In this document: positions 22,953-34,505 of the stretch, one piece after another
Layout of the letters: each line of letters starts with the position of its first letter
Position numbering within the stretch: the first letter of the stretch is position 1
Assembly (NCBI GenBank): GCA_028274465.1
Contig: CM051456.1
Span: 71,038,753 to 71,102,752, forward strand
Origin: Plantago ovata
Taxonomy: Eukaryota; Streptophyta; Magnoliopsida; Lamiales; Plantaginaceae
Length of the DNA: 64,000 bases
Reading direction: 5' to 3'
Translations under genes and position numbers: made by a program
Notes under the pieces: generated by a model
The model's database searches: none
What the model was told of the DNA's origin: nothing
The model's input: only the letters and a program-made list of their open reading frames with translations

Positions 22953-24430
22953 AACTCCCCAAACCAAACCTTTGCTTGTCCTCAAGCAACAAACTACCCT
23001 AAATGCAACACAAAAGGAGTCTCATGCCAAGTAAAGTGAACTAATCTATTGAATCTACCAAATGCTTATGAACAAAACCAAATGAGCATGACATGCAAGT
23101 AGGTTGAAGAATGCCTCGATTGCGAATATACACATTCTCATGTGCACTTGGTTAAGCAAAGGAGTCTCTCGTAACATCTTCTACCTGGACCTGGTCAGTG
23201 ACGACACAATGATTCACATTATCATACTACAATTGGCCCGTGCCTATGAAACTGAGGGCTTACTACTGTTCACCAAGCGAGACTTTTCCTCAAAAGAGGG
23301 CGAACCAATACTGGCTCTCATCAAACGAAGGAGGGTTCCCTAGAAAAAGAAGACACTCCCCTATTCTACCCAGACTCTCAAAGAACGAATCTCACTCAAC
23401 CACTTCTTGAATAGCAAGACGAGGGTGGTCAAGAATAGGCCTTGGACAAAGGCGACACGAAAACAAAAGATAGAATTTACAACTCGATACTTCACAAGGA
23501 CAAAATATTTACATGACACTTGACACTACGAGACTGCTTTTGGCTTGCGACGACCCTTCTTTTGCTTTTGGGTCTTATTCTTTTATTTTCTTTCTTCTTT
23601 TTTTTTTTATTTTCTCTTTTTCTTTTCTCTTTTTTTTCTTTTATTTTAATTTTCTTTTTCTCTTTTTTTTTTCTCTTTTTTTTTTATATATAGCTAGGCA
23701 AGCAGCAGTACTACGTGTCAAAAACCTCCCCAAACCTATTCGAGATAATAGGTTTGAGCACAAAGACGAAAAAGAAAAAAAAAAGAAAAACTCTTTTACA
23801 GAGACACCTCCCCAAACCTATTCGAAAGAATAGGTTGGGACACAAAACAAAAAGGAAAAGAAAAAGAAAACTTTACAACGACTCAAAGACGAAAGACAAG
23901 TATAACGAAGCAACTCCCTCCCCAAACCTATTCGATAGAATAGGTCTACTACAAGGAATCACACACCTCACACTACCTCCTTCCTAGGCATTTGGCAATC
24001 TCTAATCGAGGTGAAGAACTTGTCGCCTCTTACGTACATAATTACACGGGTTACAACCATAGACTCAAACGTGCATCATTTCATAAGGCCATTGTGAACC
24101 GCAGCAGAAGAAACACCACTCAAGGTGATGTCGAGACTACTAAGCTTAACTAGTGCACATGCGAATGTGACAAACCAAGCGAGACAAGCCTCAAACTACT
24201 TGCAAAGTGATGCAACATATGATAAATGGTCATAAACACTTAGTCTACTCAATAAAAAAGTTCAAAAGACTTGGCAATAAACTCGACACACAACAACGTG
24301 CAACAACTAATCTAGGGATGATATGCATGCAAAAACTGAAAAACACGACAAATCACAAGAATTTGAGCTAACAACAGGTACACACGAACTAAAAGAGCAC
24401 ATAGTACTGATAATCCAATGACCCCTCCCC
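22953..24430 (-). other. non-coding block with purine tract and hairpin modules (family 2)
   Basis: I see no gene. Three inverted repeats with AACCTATT/AATAGGTT arms occur at 23732-23755, 23815-23836 and 23925-23945. Each is followed on sense by TTTGGGGAGG. The stretch 23560-23690 is almost pure T/C on the plus strand (purine on sense). Blocks such as the one around CCCGTGCCTATGAAACTGAG (near 23239) match family 1. Confidence 0.8.
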
Positions 24431-24626
24431 AAACCTAAACTTTTGCTCGTCCTCGAGCAAAGAAAAGTTGATTAGAAAGAAAAAATTGGATTGAAAGTAC
24501 ACTTCCTTGAATAAGGGTCGTGTCCAACTCCTATAGAAGAGTAGTACCTGAAAGGGCTCAAGAAACAAGTGAAAACGGGTGCGCAAAGGTGATAAGAATG
24601 GAAAAAACAAGGAAAATCTGGGGTAC

Positions 24627-24783
24627 AGGGTCCAGGCGGACCGCTTGGCGGGAGCCAAGCGATCCGCTTGTCAAGCGGAGCGCTTGGGAGGCTCCAGGCG
24701 CTCCGCTTGAAATTCCAGTAAACTTTTTGATTTACTGAAGATTCAAGCGGACCGCTTGGCCCTTCCAAGCGCTTCGCTTGGCT
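24627..24783. repeat. internal cluster of AGCGCTTG-type palindromes (family 2)
   Basis: Repeated words such as CAAGCGGACCGCTTGG, CAAGCGATCCGCTTG and CAAGCGCTTCGCTTGG form many overlapping inverted repeats. The LTRs carry the same word family (22353-22440 and 26882-26965). This is the counterpart of the GC cluster in family 1. Confidence 0.8.
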
Positions 24784-24940
24784 CTGTTTCCAGATTTTCG
24801 ATGTTTTTTCCTATATTAATCACCTAAGGCACCAAGACAAACACTAGACTAAACGAATCACGACAAAAGGCAAACAGGCCACAACTACAAAAGCAATAAA
24901 AAGGAAAAACTAAACTACATGCAAAGAAATACCACAAAGG

Positions 24941-25789
24941 TTATCCATTATCAAATGGGAACGAATCTCGTGCATTCGTTCCATTACTCCTTGCATATTG
25001 GGAACCATCTTTGGCTCCTCTCCTCAAGTCCTCAAGCAAATCTATGATTCCCTGAAAATAAAAATCAACTAAATTAACAAAATCAAAATCTAAGAAATAA
25101 CTAAAGGAATCGGAGGGAAAATAAAAAGAAAAAAGTGGATCAAAACTCCGGAAGTAGCTTTCTATGCAAGTCCTCTCTAGGATGAACGTGTATGTCTCTT
25201 CTCCCGTGCAAACCATCTCAGAAATATTCAAGCCGGTTAGTTCCGGAATCAGTCCATCTTCATGTAATGGTGTGCAAACAACGCTTGAATCTGAAGAGGA
25301 TTCATCAATATACTCTTCGCCACATTCATCTTTATCAACTATGGAAACTTCCGGTGGTGGGGTGGCGAAGCGAGACGTCAATGGCATGAAACGCATAGAA
25401 TTCCAACACAGAAAACTATTAGCTATTTCGTTCCAGGCTCTCAATGATCCTTCTAGGTGATACGTAAGCCATTCCTTAGCCGGTCCTCTCATAGCTCCAC
25501 CAAACGTGCATATGCAAATCTATTCAGGTGATAGAAGAATTCTCTCCTCATTCATACAAGGAAGCCTCAACACACCAACCTCAAATGTCTCCAAGAATTC
25601 TCTAGGATTCCCAAATCCATCGTATGTGGGAAGGATGGAGTAGTACGAAGGGTCGACATAAAAATTCTTGCAATCTTTATCCAAGGCTATACAAGACCTT
25701 CCAGGTATTCCATACAACAACTGGAACAAATGCTTCCTATAAGCATCTCTATCATTGTCCCCACCAGCTTCATAATGCAAGTCATTCAT
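24941..25789 (-). pseudogene. gag remnant of family 2 element
   Basis: The frame 25789-25520 contains ILPTYDGFGNPREFLETFE. After a TAG it continues in the same frame at 25492 with MRGPAKEWLTYHLEGSLRAWNEIANSFL. This is the start of a retrotransposon Gag domain (the A-x-x-W-L and W-x-E-x-x-x-x-F pattern). It then goes out of register. No zinc knuckle or protease is visible. The segment is much shorter than the family 1 gag, so it is probably a non-coding relic. Confidence 0.65.
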
Positions 25790-25984
25790 GAAATCCTACA
25801 TACACAAAGACAAGCCCAAAAGGAGTAGTTCCGCAACAAAAGCAAAAAGCTATACTATGATATATACAAAACTCAACCAAGAGCACAAGCACACAAAGTA
25901 ACAAAGAAATAGGGGGAAAGAAATGAGATAAGAAAGTGAAGTTGGTAAGAAACAAAAGTTAAACACTAAACCAAAGGAGTTAAG

Positions 25985-26002
25985 TCCCCGGCAACGGCGC
26001 CA
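25985..26002 (-). promoter_or_regulatory. primer-binding site of family 2 element, tRNA-Asp type
   Basis: Sense TGGCGCCGTTGCCGGGGA lies a few bases from the 5' LTR and is identical to the family 1 site. Confidence 0.85.
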
Positions 26003-26005
26003 AAT

Positions 26006-27484
26006 AGATGATGTCGTTTTTTCACCAATTAAATTTGTTTGTAGCCAAAGAACACTTATTCACTACACAAAAGATTTAGTGCAGCGGTAAGATGTTCCCG
26101 AGTGTCGTTCTCTTGGGACCTAACGTTTGTTTATTGCGTAACAATTGTAATCAACCAACAAGCAAGTTTGTGTGATTAAACCAAGCACTCATGCAAATCA
26201 GAAACTATCAAGAGGAAGATAAAATCAAATAGAGAAAGATGTTGGTGGTAGCTTAGTGGACATGACAAACCATGGGTTATAACTTTCTATCATGCTATGA
26301 ACATTTAAACATACAATAGAGAAGTATTAATTGACCACAAAGTTGTCACATGCTTTGCATTCGAAAATACGGAATTGCCTACTCCCAATTGTATGGATGA
26401 TCTAGAAGTATTAAGCGACCATAAGGGCTGTCACTACCTTGTATTCGAAGATTTGTAATTGGCTACTTTAGATCTTACGCAATGGTTCAAAGCACAACAA
26501 GCATAATCATAACCCTAGCTATCATGTCCACATTCTACCACCAACAATCGTGAATTAGCTACTCATAACGGATCTTGAAACAAACAACATCATATATGAA
26601 TAACAATAACAAACATTCATAATTAGAATCAAAATAAGGAGAATTGATACAAGTTACCACCGATTGTCACGAGACGGTGGAATGCCCAAATCTCACGGAT
26701 CAAGATACAATGAAGATGAAATTGGATGTAATCACGTATTTCTTGATGATAATCAAGCCTCTAGATAATGGGTCTGAGCTATGGAGCTTCAAAGAGCTCT
26801 CCCAAGCAATTACAAAGTGAAAGCAATGAGAAAAAATAACTGAAAATCGAGTTTTAATGCCAAAATCGCGATCTGGATCTGAGTCCAAGCGGAGGGCTTG
26901 GCTTCTGTCAAGCGCTTAGCTTGGCAAGCGAAGGGCTTGACAGGGGCCAAGCGCTTCGCCTGGAATTCCAGTGAATCTGCCCAGAATTTCCTCCTGACTT
27001 TAACTCGCTCTACAGGGCTCATATGATGTCGGATCGGAGCGTGTAATATACCGTTGGATATCTCTTTGAGTTAGATACGCATGGAAGATGGTTTGAGGTC
27101 CATACAATGCTGTATGAAAAAGTTATGGCCCAAATGGATAGGCTGTGTCAATCATAAACACTTGAACGACTCCAAAACTTCCACCCGAACTTTTGAATTT
27201 GCTTCCAAGGTAAGGCTAAGTTCTCAAAAATGTGATTATTGGCTTGACTCGAACTAAGGACAATCACAAAAATGTCCACGGAGATCAAGGAACTTCAACG
27301 GGGTCATTTTTCATCAAAAATGCTTCGTTTTTAGCTCCAAAAACACCGTTTCGTACCTAAGTGCCTGAAAATGCAGAAAACACAAAACTTGACACTATTC
27401 TACAAAACTAAACAAAAACAAGGCTAAAAGATAGCAAAAGAAGGTAAAAAAGACGAGATGAACGCGTCAAAAAGACGTTCATCA
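26006..27484 (-). repeat. 5' LTR of family 2 element
   Basis: It is about 1479 bp and nearly identical to 21471-22952. The palindrome cluster is at 26882-26965. Confidence 0.88.
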
Positions 27485-28066
27485 ATTTTTCATGGTTCAG
27501 ACTTCTGATTATGGTTTTCACCTTCTCAGAATCTGAGTAAAGATTTCCAACTCCCAAAGCAGCCATCTCACTAACTAGAGTTGTGAATCTAAAGTCCAAG
27601 TCTTCCAGTGACTCATTTGTACCTTGTGTAAAGTTCTGGAACTTTAACTTCAGCACTTCGAGTTTTTTTCCTTGGTTTTGTCAGATCCAGCGCAAAGATC
27701 TTGAACCATTTTCCAAGCTTCCTTAGCAGTTTTAGCACCCCACAGTTTGCACTGTATGGTATCCGGAGTTGATCGAATGATGATATTTCTTGCTTGGCCA
27801 TCAAGACGGAATCTCTTAGCTTCGTCAGAAGTCCATTCCTCTCTTGGTTTTGGAACAACGGTATCAACTAGTTCGCCTAAGATAGTTTCCTTTCCAGCTT
27901 CAGTGGTTTTGTGAGGAAAACTTCTTTCAACCTTAGTGATCTTGATAGGTCCATCATTAATGACAGTGACCATCTCATCACTAATGGCCTCAAGATGTAG
28001 CATCATGTTGTTTCGCCATTTTTCGTAGTTTTCCAGCTTCAGCAAGGGACCGTCTCCTAAAGTCAT
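27485..28066 (-). pseudogene. N-terminal half of truncated gag, unit B
   Basis: It starts MTLGDGPLLKLENY at 28066, followed by the copia UBN2-type Gag pattern. A one-base deletion in an A-run near 27665 shifts the frame. It ends at SLNHE, where the family 2 element inserted, and continues at 21470. Confidence 0.85.
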
Positions 28067-28176
28067 CCTGTCAGCAAAGCACTACCAGACTGATCAAGTG
28101 AGAGTGATTTACGGAAAGAACCTAAGGGTATCTAGGTTCAGTGCTGAAGGTTAAAGAACCTTGCTCTGATACCACT

Positions 28177-29735
28177 TGTTGGTCCCTTTAAACAACAAGA
28201 AAAGACTAGAGGGGGGGGGAGGTGAATAGTCTTTTCAAACTTTCATCGTTTAAAAACTTTCTCAGCAAGTGCTTATTACTTTTCAGTAATGAGTTTGCTG
28301 ATACTTAACTTTCTCATCAAGTGCAAGTTACTTCACAGTAACTAGTTTTGCTGATACTTAAAATCAGAGAGCGGAAGTCTTTGATACAATAAGTGCTTCG
28401 TCAGTAAGTGATAGTTTCAGCAAGTGAAGTGAGTGACTGTGTACAGATAGATATGCTTTGCTGAAAACTAAGTACAGTAAGTAAATCACACAAACACTTT
28501 TATAGTGGTATCTGAGAGTGGCGTAATCTCTAAACTAATCCACTTTGTCCTTTCTAGAACTGAATCCACTAAGATAAGATTGAGGTTCCTTACAACACCT
28601 ATCTAGAGCGATCCAAACAGAAACCAAAGCACACTTGCTTCGTTTCCAACCTAACTAGAGAACGTAACCTTGTTCTCCACCAAACTTGGTACTTTTAATC
28701 AGCAACACTATGCTCGATTAAGTTCCCCTAGAATATCACGCCTGAAAGAGTGTATTTTCTGTTAGAGAGGTTTGGGATGAGATAACTTAATTATAACTTA
28801 TTCAGTTACAACAAGTAATCTAAGAAACAAAACTTTGAATACTTTGCAGTAAACAAGTATGATTGTTTCTGGTGTCAAGACTTGTTCTTGTTCGAATGAA
28901 AGAAAGAACACTTAACTAATTTCTTAGCCGTGTAAGTTCTACTTCTTCACAAGTAGCTTTCTCAAACTTTAAGTCTTGGAACGGATCAATGGCAGTAAGA
29001 GTGTTTGAAGAGTATATGAGTTTAAGCACAAGTGAGAGTATGATCACGTTGTTGACACACTTCAACTCTTTACCGGATGACCTCTATTTATAGTGAAATA
29101 AGGAGCCGTTTGAATTTCAAATTCTAAGGCTTTTGTTCCTTAAAATGTCACTATCTTGCTTTTGTACTTTTTAGCAGCGTCCTTGTTTGTCTTCTAGTCT
29201 TCATGTCCTTTGCGTGCATGCTTTGCATTTAATGCTCATTTGAATAAAATTCAAACAGTAACATTGGAGCGCAAATACAAGTACTTTCAGCAAGAGGTCA
29301 CAAATGTTCCATCAGCAAGTGGTCAGTCTCAGTTTCAGCAAGCACAACCTACTTTGTCGTTTAGATTTTCACTTATGCAATGCTGTTGCTGAAGTTTCCA
29401 CTTTCTGAGCACCATGTGCCTTTGTAGATACCAGTCTTCAGTCTTCGACATCTTCAAGTTTGTGAGCGGTTCTAAATGCTTCAATAGTTTGTTTGTGTAA
29501 ACAAAATACATCATCAGAAAATGCTTCAATAGGTTGTATTTCTTTTCAGCAAACAAGATACATCATAAGCGGTAAAACCAACCTATCTAGCACATACTCT
29601 AAGTCTTCAGCAAACGTTCCTCTTTTACAATGTCCTTAAAATTCTAAATTTCTATGGACCTTAAGAGTACTAGTTACTGGACTTTCCTTAATTTAGCATG
29701 GTTAATTGCTCATCAAAATTACAAGTTTCCTAACA
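28177..29735 (-). repeat. copia LTR, unit B
   Basis: It is 1559 bp, TGTTAGGAAAC...CCAACA on sense, with the primer-binding site at 28163-28174. It abuts the gag of unit C at 29736 at exactly the same gag nucleotide at which unit A's LTR abuts gag B. Confidence 0.9.
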
Positions 29736-30942
29736 GCTATTCCATAAACTTCTTTACCAATCTCTACGTCAAGAGTGGCTTCTTCATCTTCAGTGTCTGA
29801 GCTTTCTTCCTCACTGTCTTCGGAGCTAGTATCAATGCATAACGCATCGATTTTTGCTTGAAGCTTCTTCTTTTCTTCAGCAATAAAAGCTCTTTTGAAC
29901 TTCTTCTTCTTTTCAGCAGATTTGCCTTTCAGCAAAGGACAATTTGCTTTGAAGTATCTACGCTTTTTGCAGTAAAAGCAGAGATCATTTCCAACTGCTG
30001 GTTCTTCTGATGAGTTTACTTGCTGAGCTTGCTTGTTCAACGAGCTAGCCTCATTCTTGTACTTATGGTAGTTGTTACCAAGATGCTTTTTCAGCTTCCC
30101 TTTTGCTTTTCGCCTTTCAAGTTCTTTACTGATGAATTTCTTCATGTTTTTAACAACTAAAGCATTTTCATCAGCGGGCTCTTTATCATTCTTCTTTCAG
30201 AAGATGACGGCTTTGCAGCAAGAGCAATGTTTTGCGATTTTTCAGCATGCACATTTTCTCTTTGCTTTGTCTCGTAGTTGACAGTAGAAAGATGAGAGAA
30301 CAACTTTGTAGGTGTGATGTTTGGCATTCCTTGATTGTAGTAGAAATTCTGAGTGTGGATCCATTCTTGGTTCAGACTTCTAATGATGGTTTTCACCTTC
30401 TCAGAATCTGAGTAAAGATTTCCAACTCCCAAAGCAGCCATCTCACTAACTAGAGTTGTGAATCTAAAGTGCAAGTCTTCCAGTGACTCATTTGTACCTT
30501 GTTTAAAGTTCTGGAACTTTAACTTAAGCACTTCGAGTTTGTTTTCCTTTGTTTTGTCAGATCCAGCGCAAAGATCTTGAACCATTTTCCAAGCTTCCTT
30601 AGCAGTTTTGGCACCCCACAGTTTGCACTGTATAGTATCCGGAGTTGATCGAATGATGATGTTTCTTCCTTGGCCATCAAGACGGAATCTCTTGGCTTCG
30701 TCGGAAGTCCATTCCTCTCTAGGTTTTGGAACGACAGTATCAACTGGTTCGCCTAAGATAGTTTCCTTTCCAGCTTCTGTGGTTTTGTGAGGAATGCTTC
30801 TCTCAACCTTAGTGATCTTGATAGGTCCATCATTAATGACAATAACCATCTCATCACTAATGGCCTCAAGATGTAGCATCATGTTGTTTCGCCATTTTTC
30901 ATAGTTTTCCAGCTTCAGCAAGGGAGCGTCTCCTAAAGACAT
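29736..30942 (-). pseudogene. truncated gag, unit C
   Basis: The ATG at 30942 (MSLGDAPLLKLENY) opens a frame to 30157 covering the UBN2-type domain. Loss of one T near 30196 shifts it to the 30145 frame, which holds the Lys-rich tail. The zinc knuckle has His replaced by Tyr (CFYCKKRRYFKANC). It is cut after GIA by the unit B LTR. Without pol it can only be a fragment. Confidence 0.88.
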
Positions 30943-31054
30943 CCTGTCAGCAAAAGACTACCAAACTGATCAAGTGAGAGTGATTTACGGAAAGCACCTA
31001 AGGGGATCTAGGTTGAGTGCTGAAGGTTAAAGAACCTCCAGCTCTGATACCACT

Positions 31055-32613
31055 TGTTGGTCCCTTTAAACAACAAGAAAAGACTAGAGGGTGTGTGAAT
31101 AGTCTTTTCAAACTTTCGTCGTTTAAAACTTTCTCAGCAAGGACTTATTACTTTTAGTAATGAGTTTGCTGATACTTAACTTTCTCAGCAAGCACTAGTT
31201 ACTTTTCAGTATCGAGTTTTGCTGATACTTAAAATCAGAGAGCGGAAGTCTGTGTACAATAAGTGCTTTGTCAGTAAGTGAAAGTTTCAGCAAGTGAACA
31301 GAGTGACAGTGTACAGATAGATATGCTTTGCTGAAAACTAAATGCAGTAAGTAAATCACACAAACACTTTTATAGTGGTATCTGGGAGTGGCGTAATCTC
31401 TCAACTAATCCACTTTGTCCTTTCTAGGACTGAATCCACTAAGACAAGTTTGAGGTTCCTTACAACACCTATCTAGAGCGATTCAACAGAAACCAAAGCA
31501 CACTTGCTTCGTTTCCAATCTAACTAGAGAACGAAACCTTGTTCTCCACCAAACTTGGGACTTTTAATCAGCAACACTATGCTCGATTAAGTTCCCCCTG
31601 AATTTCACGCCTGAAAGGGTGCATTTTCAGTTAGAGAGGTTTGGGATGAGATAACTTGATTATAACTTATTCAGCTACAACAAGTAATCTAAGAAACAAA
31701 ACTTTGAATACTTTGCAGTAAACAAGTTTGATTGTTTCTGGTGTCAAGACTTGTTCTTGTTCGAAAGAAAGAACACTTAACTAATTTCTTAGCCGTGTAT
31801 GTTCTACTTCTTGACAAGTAGCTTTTTCAAGCTTTAAGTCTTGGAACGGATCAATGGCAGTAAAGAGTGTTTGAAGGGTAGGTGAGTTTAAGCACAAGTG
31901 AGAGTTTGATCACGTTGTTGACACACTTCAACTCTTTGCCGGATGACCTCTATTTATAGTGAAGGGAGCCGTTTGAATTTCGAATTCTAAGGCTTTGTTC
32001 CTTAAGATGTCACTATCTTGCTTTTGTACTTTCAGCAGCGTCCTTTATTTGTCTTCTAGTCTTCATGTTCTTCGCGTGCATGCTTTGCATTTAATGTTCA
32101 TTTGAATGAAATTCAAACATGAACGTTGGAGCGCAAATGCAAGTACTTTCAGCAAGGAGGTCACATATGTATTTCAGCAAGTGGCCAGTCTCAGTTTCAG
32201 CAAGCACAACCTACTCTGTCGTTTAGATTTTCACTTATGCAAGCTGTTGCTGAAGTTTCCACTTTCTGAGCAACATGTGCCTTTGTAGATACCATCTTCA
32301 GAAATCTTCTAGTCTTCTGTCTTCGAATTCTTCAAGTTTCTGAACGGTTCTAAATGCTTCAATAGTTTGTTTGTGTAAACAAAGTACATCATCAGCAAAT
32401 GTTTCAATAGGTTGTTTTTCTTTTCAGAAAACAAGATACATCATAAGCGGTTAAAACACCTATCTAGCCCCTACTCTAAGTCTTCAACAAACGTTCCTAT
32501 TTTACAATGTCCTCTAAAATTCTAAATTCCTATGGACCTTAAGAGTACTAGTTACTGGACTTTCCTTCATTTAGCATGGTTAATTGCTCATCAAAATTAC
32601 AAGTTTCCTAACA
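31055..32613 (-). repeat. copia LTR, unit C, inserted in an RNR1-like exon
   Basis: It is 1559 bp, TGTTAGGAAAC...CCAACA on sense. The primer-binding site is at 31041-31052. Its outer end at 32613 interrupts the last exon of the RNR1-like gene, so this LTR marks the outer boundary of the concatemer. The matching target duplication would lie beyond the left window edge. Confidence 0.9.
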
Positions 32614-34505
32614 GACTTCAACAACAACAGCTTTACCTATTAATGGCTGTAACCGCCACAATTGGTCATCTTTGATTGAAATGTCCTTTGGATGTATCTT
32701 CACACCTTCATACTCGAGATCTATATCGAGAACATGATACTCAAGATTGCCAAAGTAACATGTTCTTACATCCAAAACGAGGGCTCTAAATCTTTTCCCC
32801 TCAATGCGGACTCTTCTGAAAAGTTCAATAATCCAATATCTCTTGGTTTCATTAATCAAATTTTTTTCACGAGTTTCAGAATTTGCCTCAACAAGTACTT
32901 TTTCAACTTCAGCTTTTCCTAGAGTACTCCCACCCGTTATAGAGGCTACCACTTGATAGTGTACAAGAACATCTGTGTACCTTCGTATCGGAGATATAAA
33001 TTGAACATATCCTTTGTCTAAGCCTAAATCCAAACGCTCCAGAAAACGAGTAGAATAGGAGCTCCGGGCCCACCTGTAAATCACAGGTATACTGTGTTGA
33101 TGCGCATATCTTGCAATAACATCTCCGCACAAAAACATCATTTCTTCTACTAAGTTTTGAGATCTAGTCCTCTCATCAGTACGTTGTTCAACTTTTATTA
33201 TTGGCTCTTCATCATCGATTTTACTAAGCTGTTCGAAAAACAAAAAACAAAAAGGACATTAATGAGAAAAATCAAAGTGTTTAACAGAAACCATAAATTA
33301 ACATTTTCTTTATATGTAATACTATATTATAAAAAATGTAAAATGATAAAAATAAAAAATAAGAAATAATAAAAGACATCAATTATTCAAACAAGTTAGA
33401 TACTCACCTTGATTGCAATTTGGTCAAACTCTTCATTCGACGATAGAGTATATTTCATCTTTTTTCCTTCAACACTGTTGCCTTTTCATTGTTGCATTAC
33501 AGAAGTTCGATATGTCCTTCGCCAGCCACTAGCAACTGATAGAAGATGCATTACCCTATTAATAGATTCCTCAGCAACTGATGATGATAACAATGAATCA
33601 GCATGATCATATGATATTAACAATGGCTTGATGGTTGACAGCTCAATAAAACAATGTTCAATGTTGAATGATCCATCTTTGTTTATGGTTACTGACACAG
33701 AAACAGATTTGCATTCTTCATTCGCCTTGAAAGATATCATATCCATTGCAACTCTTCTTGGATACATGTAAGATGTACATGTAGGCAAATAGATTGTTTG
33801 GCCTCTTTCCCTTGCAGCACAATCTATCCTGCTACCAAACCTTATAAGACTAGTTGGGTCAGCAATATGAATCCACACTTTGATTCGCTCATCCTCCATC
33901 ATTTTCACACTCAATGCATCATCAATTTCTTCTGAGTTATCAGGATCAATAGCAACTGATAATAGATGAGTTAAATTAACTCTCCTACTATAATTCAAGT
34001 CCCCAGATTGAGACAACTGATGAATGTCATCCAACAACTCTACATCTTCATATGGTGAAAATCTAGACCTTAACAAGTCTAAATTTTCATGTTTACTGTA
34101 GTACCCTGTTATAACAAGTAACCTGAAAGCATCATCAGTTGTGTAGTTTTTTTCTCCCATTTCATTGAATATCTAGCAAAACACAAATAAAAAAAAATTA
34201 TCAGAAAAAATAAATATAACATAATATGTGTTTTTTTGTACAAACAAAAGGGTTATGCATCATAATATTAAAAGAAACCTTACCCAGTAACAAAGACATT
34301 CATAGTCGTAATGACTTGCTAAAGATGGCTTCAACGAGTATTTTTCAGAGCTTGAATGAAGTCATCAGGCCATTGATCGTTTGATGGACGTTCATTGAAT
34401 GGAAGAGACTCTACTGCTTTCAAAGAATCCGTAAATAATTTTATGCGTTCTTCGTATGCAGGGTGATTTTCTTGGTACTCCAGCAAGCATTCTTGTAATG
34501 TTCTT
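32614..34505 (-). pseudogene. RNR1: RNR1-like RNase II (3'-5' exoribonuclease) gene fragment
   Basis: Exons on the minus strand are 34505-34275 (approximate), 34172-33408 and 33228-32614. RNase II family features are the catalytic acidic cluster AIDPDNSEEIDDALS, KVWIHIADPT, and YVQFISPIRRYTD with the conserved Arg. The pattern resembles the organellar RNR1 of plants, which matures chloroplast and mitochondrial RNAs. The N-terminal part and transit peptide are not present. The copy is damaged: the A-run near 34345 shifts the frame before SLKPSLASHYDYECLCYW, a TGA lies at 33488-33486 inside the RNB domain, and the copia LTR removes the last residues after VVVEV. It is probably a partial duplicate rather than the working gene. 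Confidence 0.7.

Larger units (their letters stand above)
21471..27484 (-). mobile_element. second gag-only LTR element (TR-GAG/LARD-like, family 2)
   Basis: The LTRs are at 21471-22952 and 26006-27484 (about 1.48 kb each, nearly identical) with target duplication ATTTT (21466-21470, 27485-27489). The sense strand is minus. The tRNA-Asp primer-binding site, the gag remnant, the palindrome clusters, the hairpin-purine modules and the polypurine tract sit in the same order as in family 1, but most sequence is not shared. No pol is present, and there is no clear ORF2. Confidence 0.9.

Noticed and set aside
24389..24768. Pro/Ser-rich frames on both strands near the family 2 palindromes
   Set aside because: They are open only because of the GC-rich palindromic repeats. 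No homologous frame exists in family 1.
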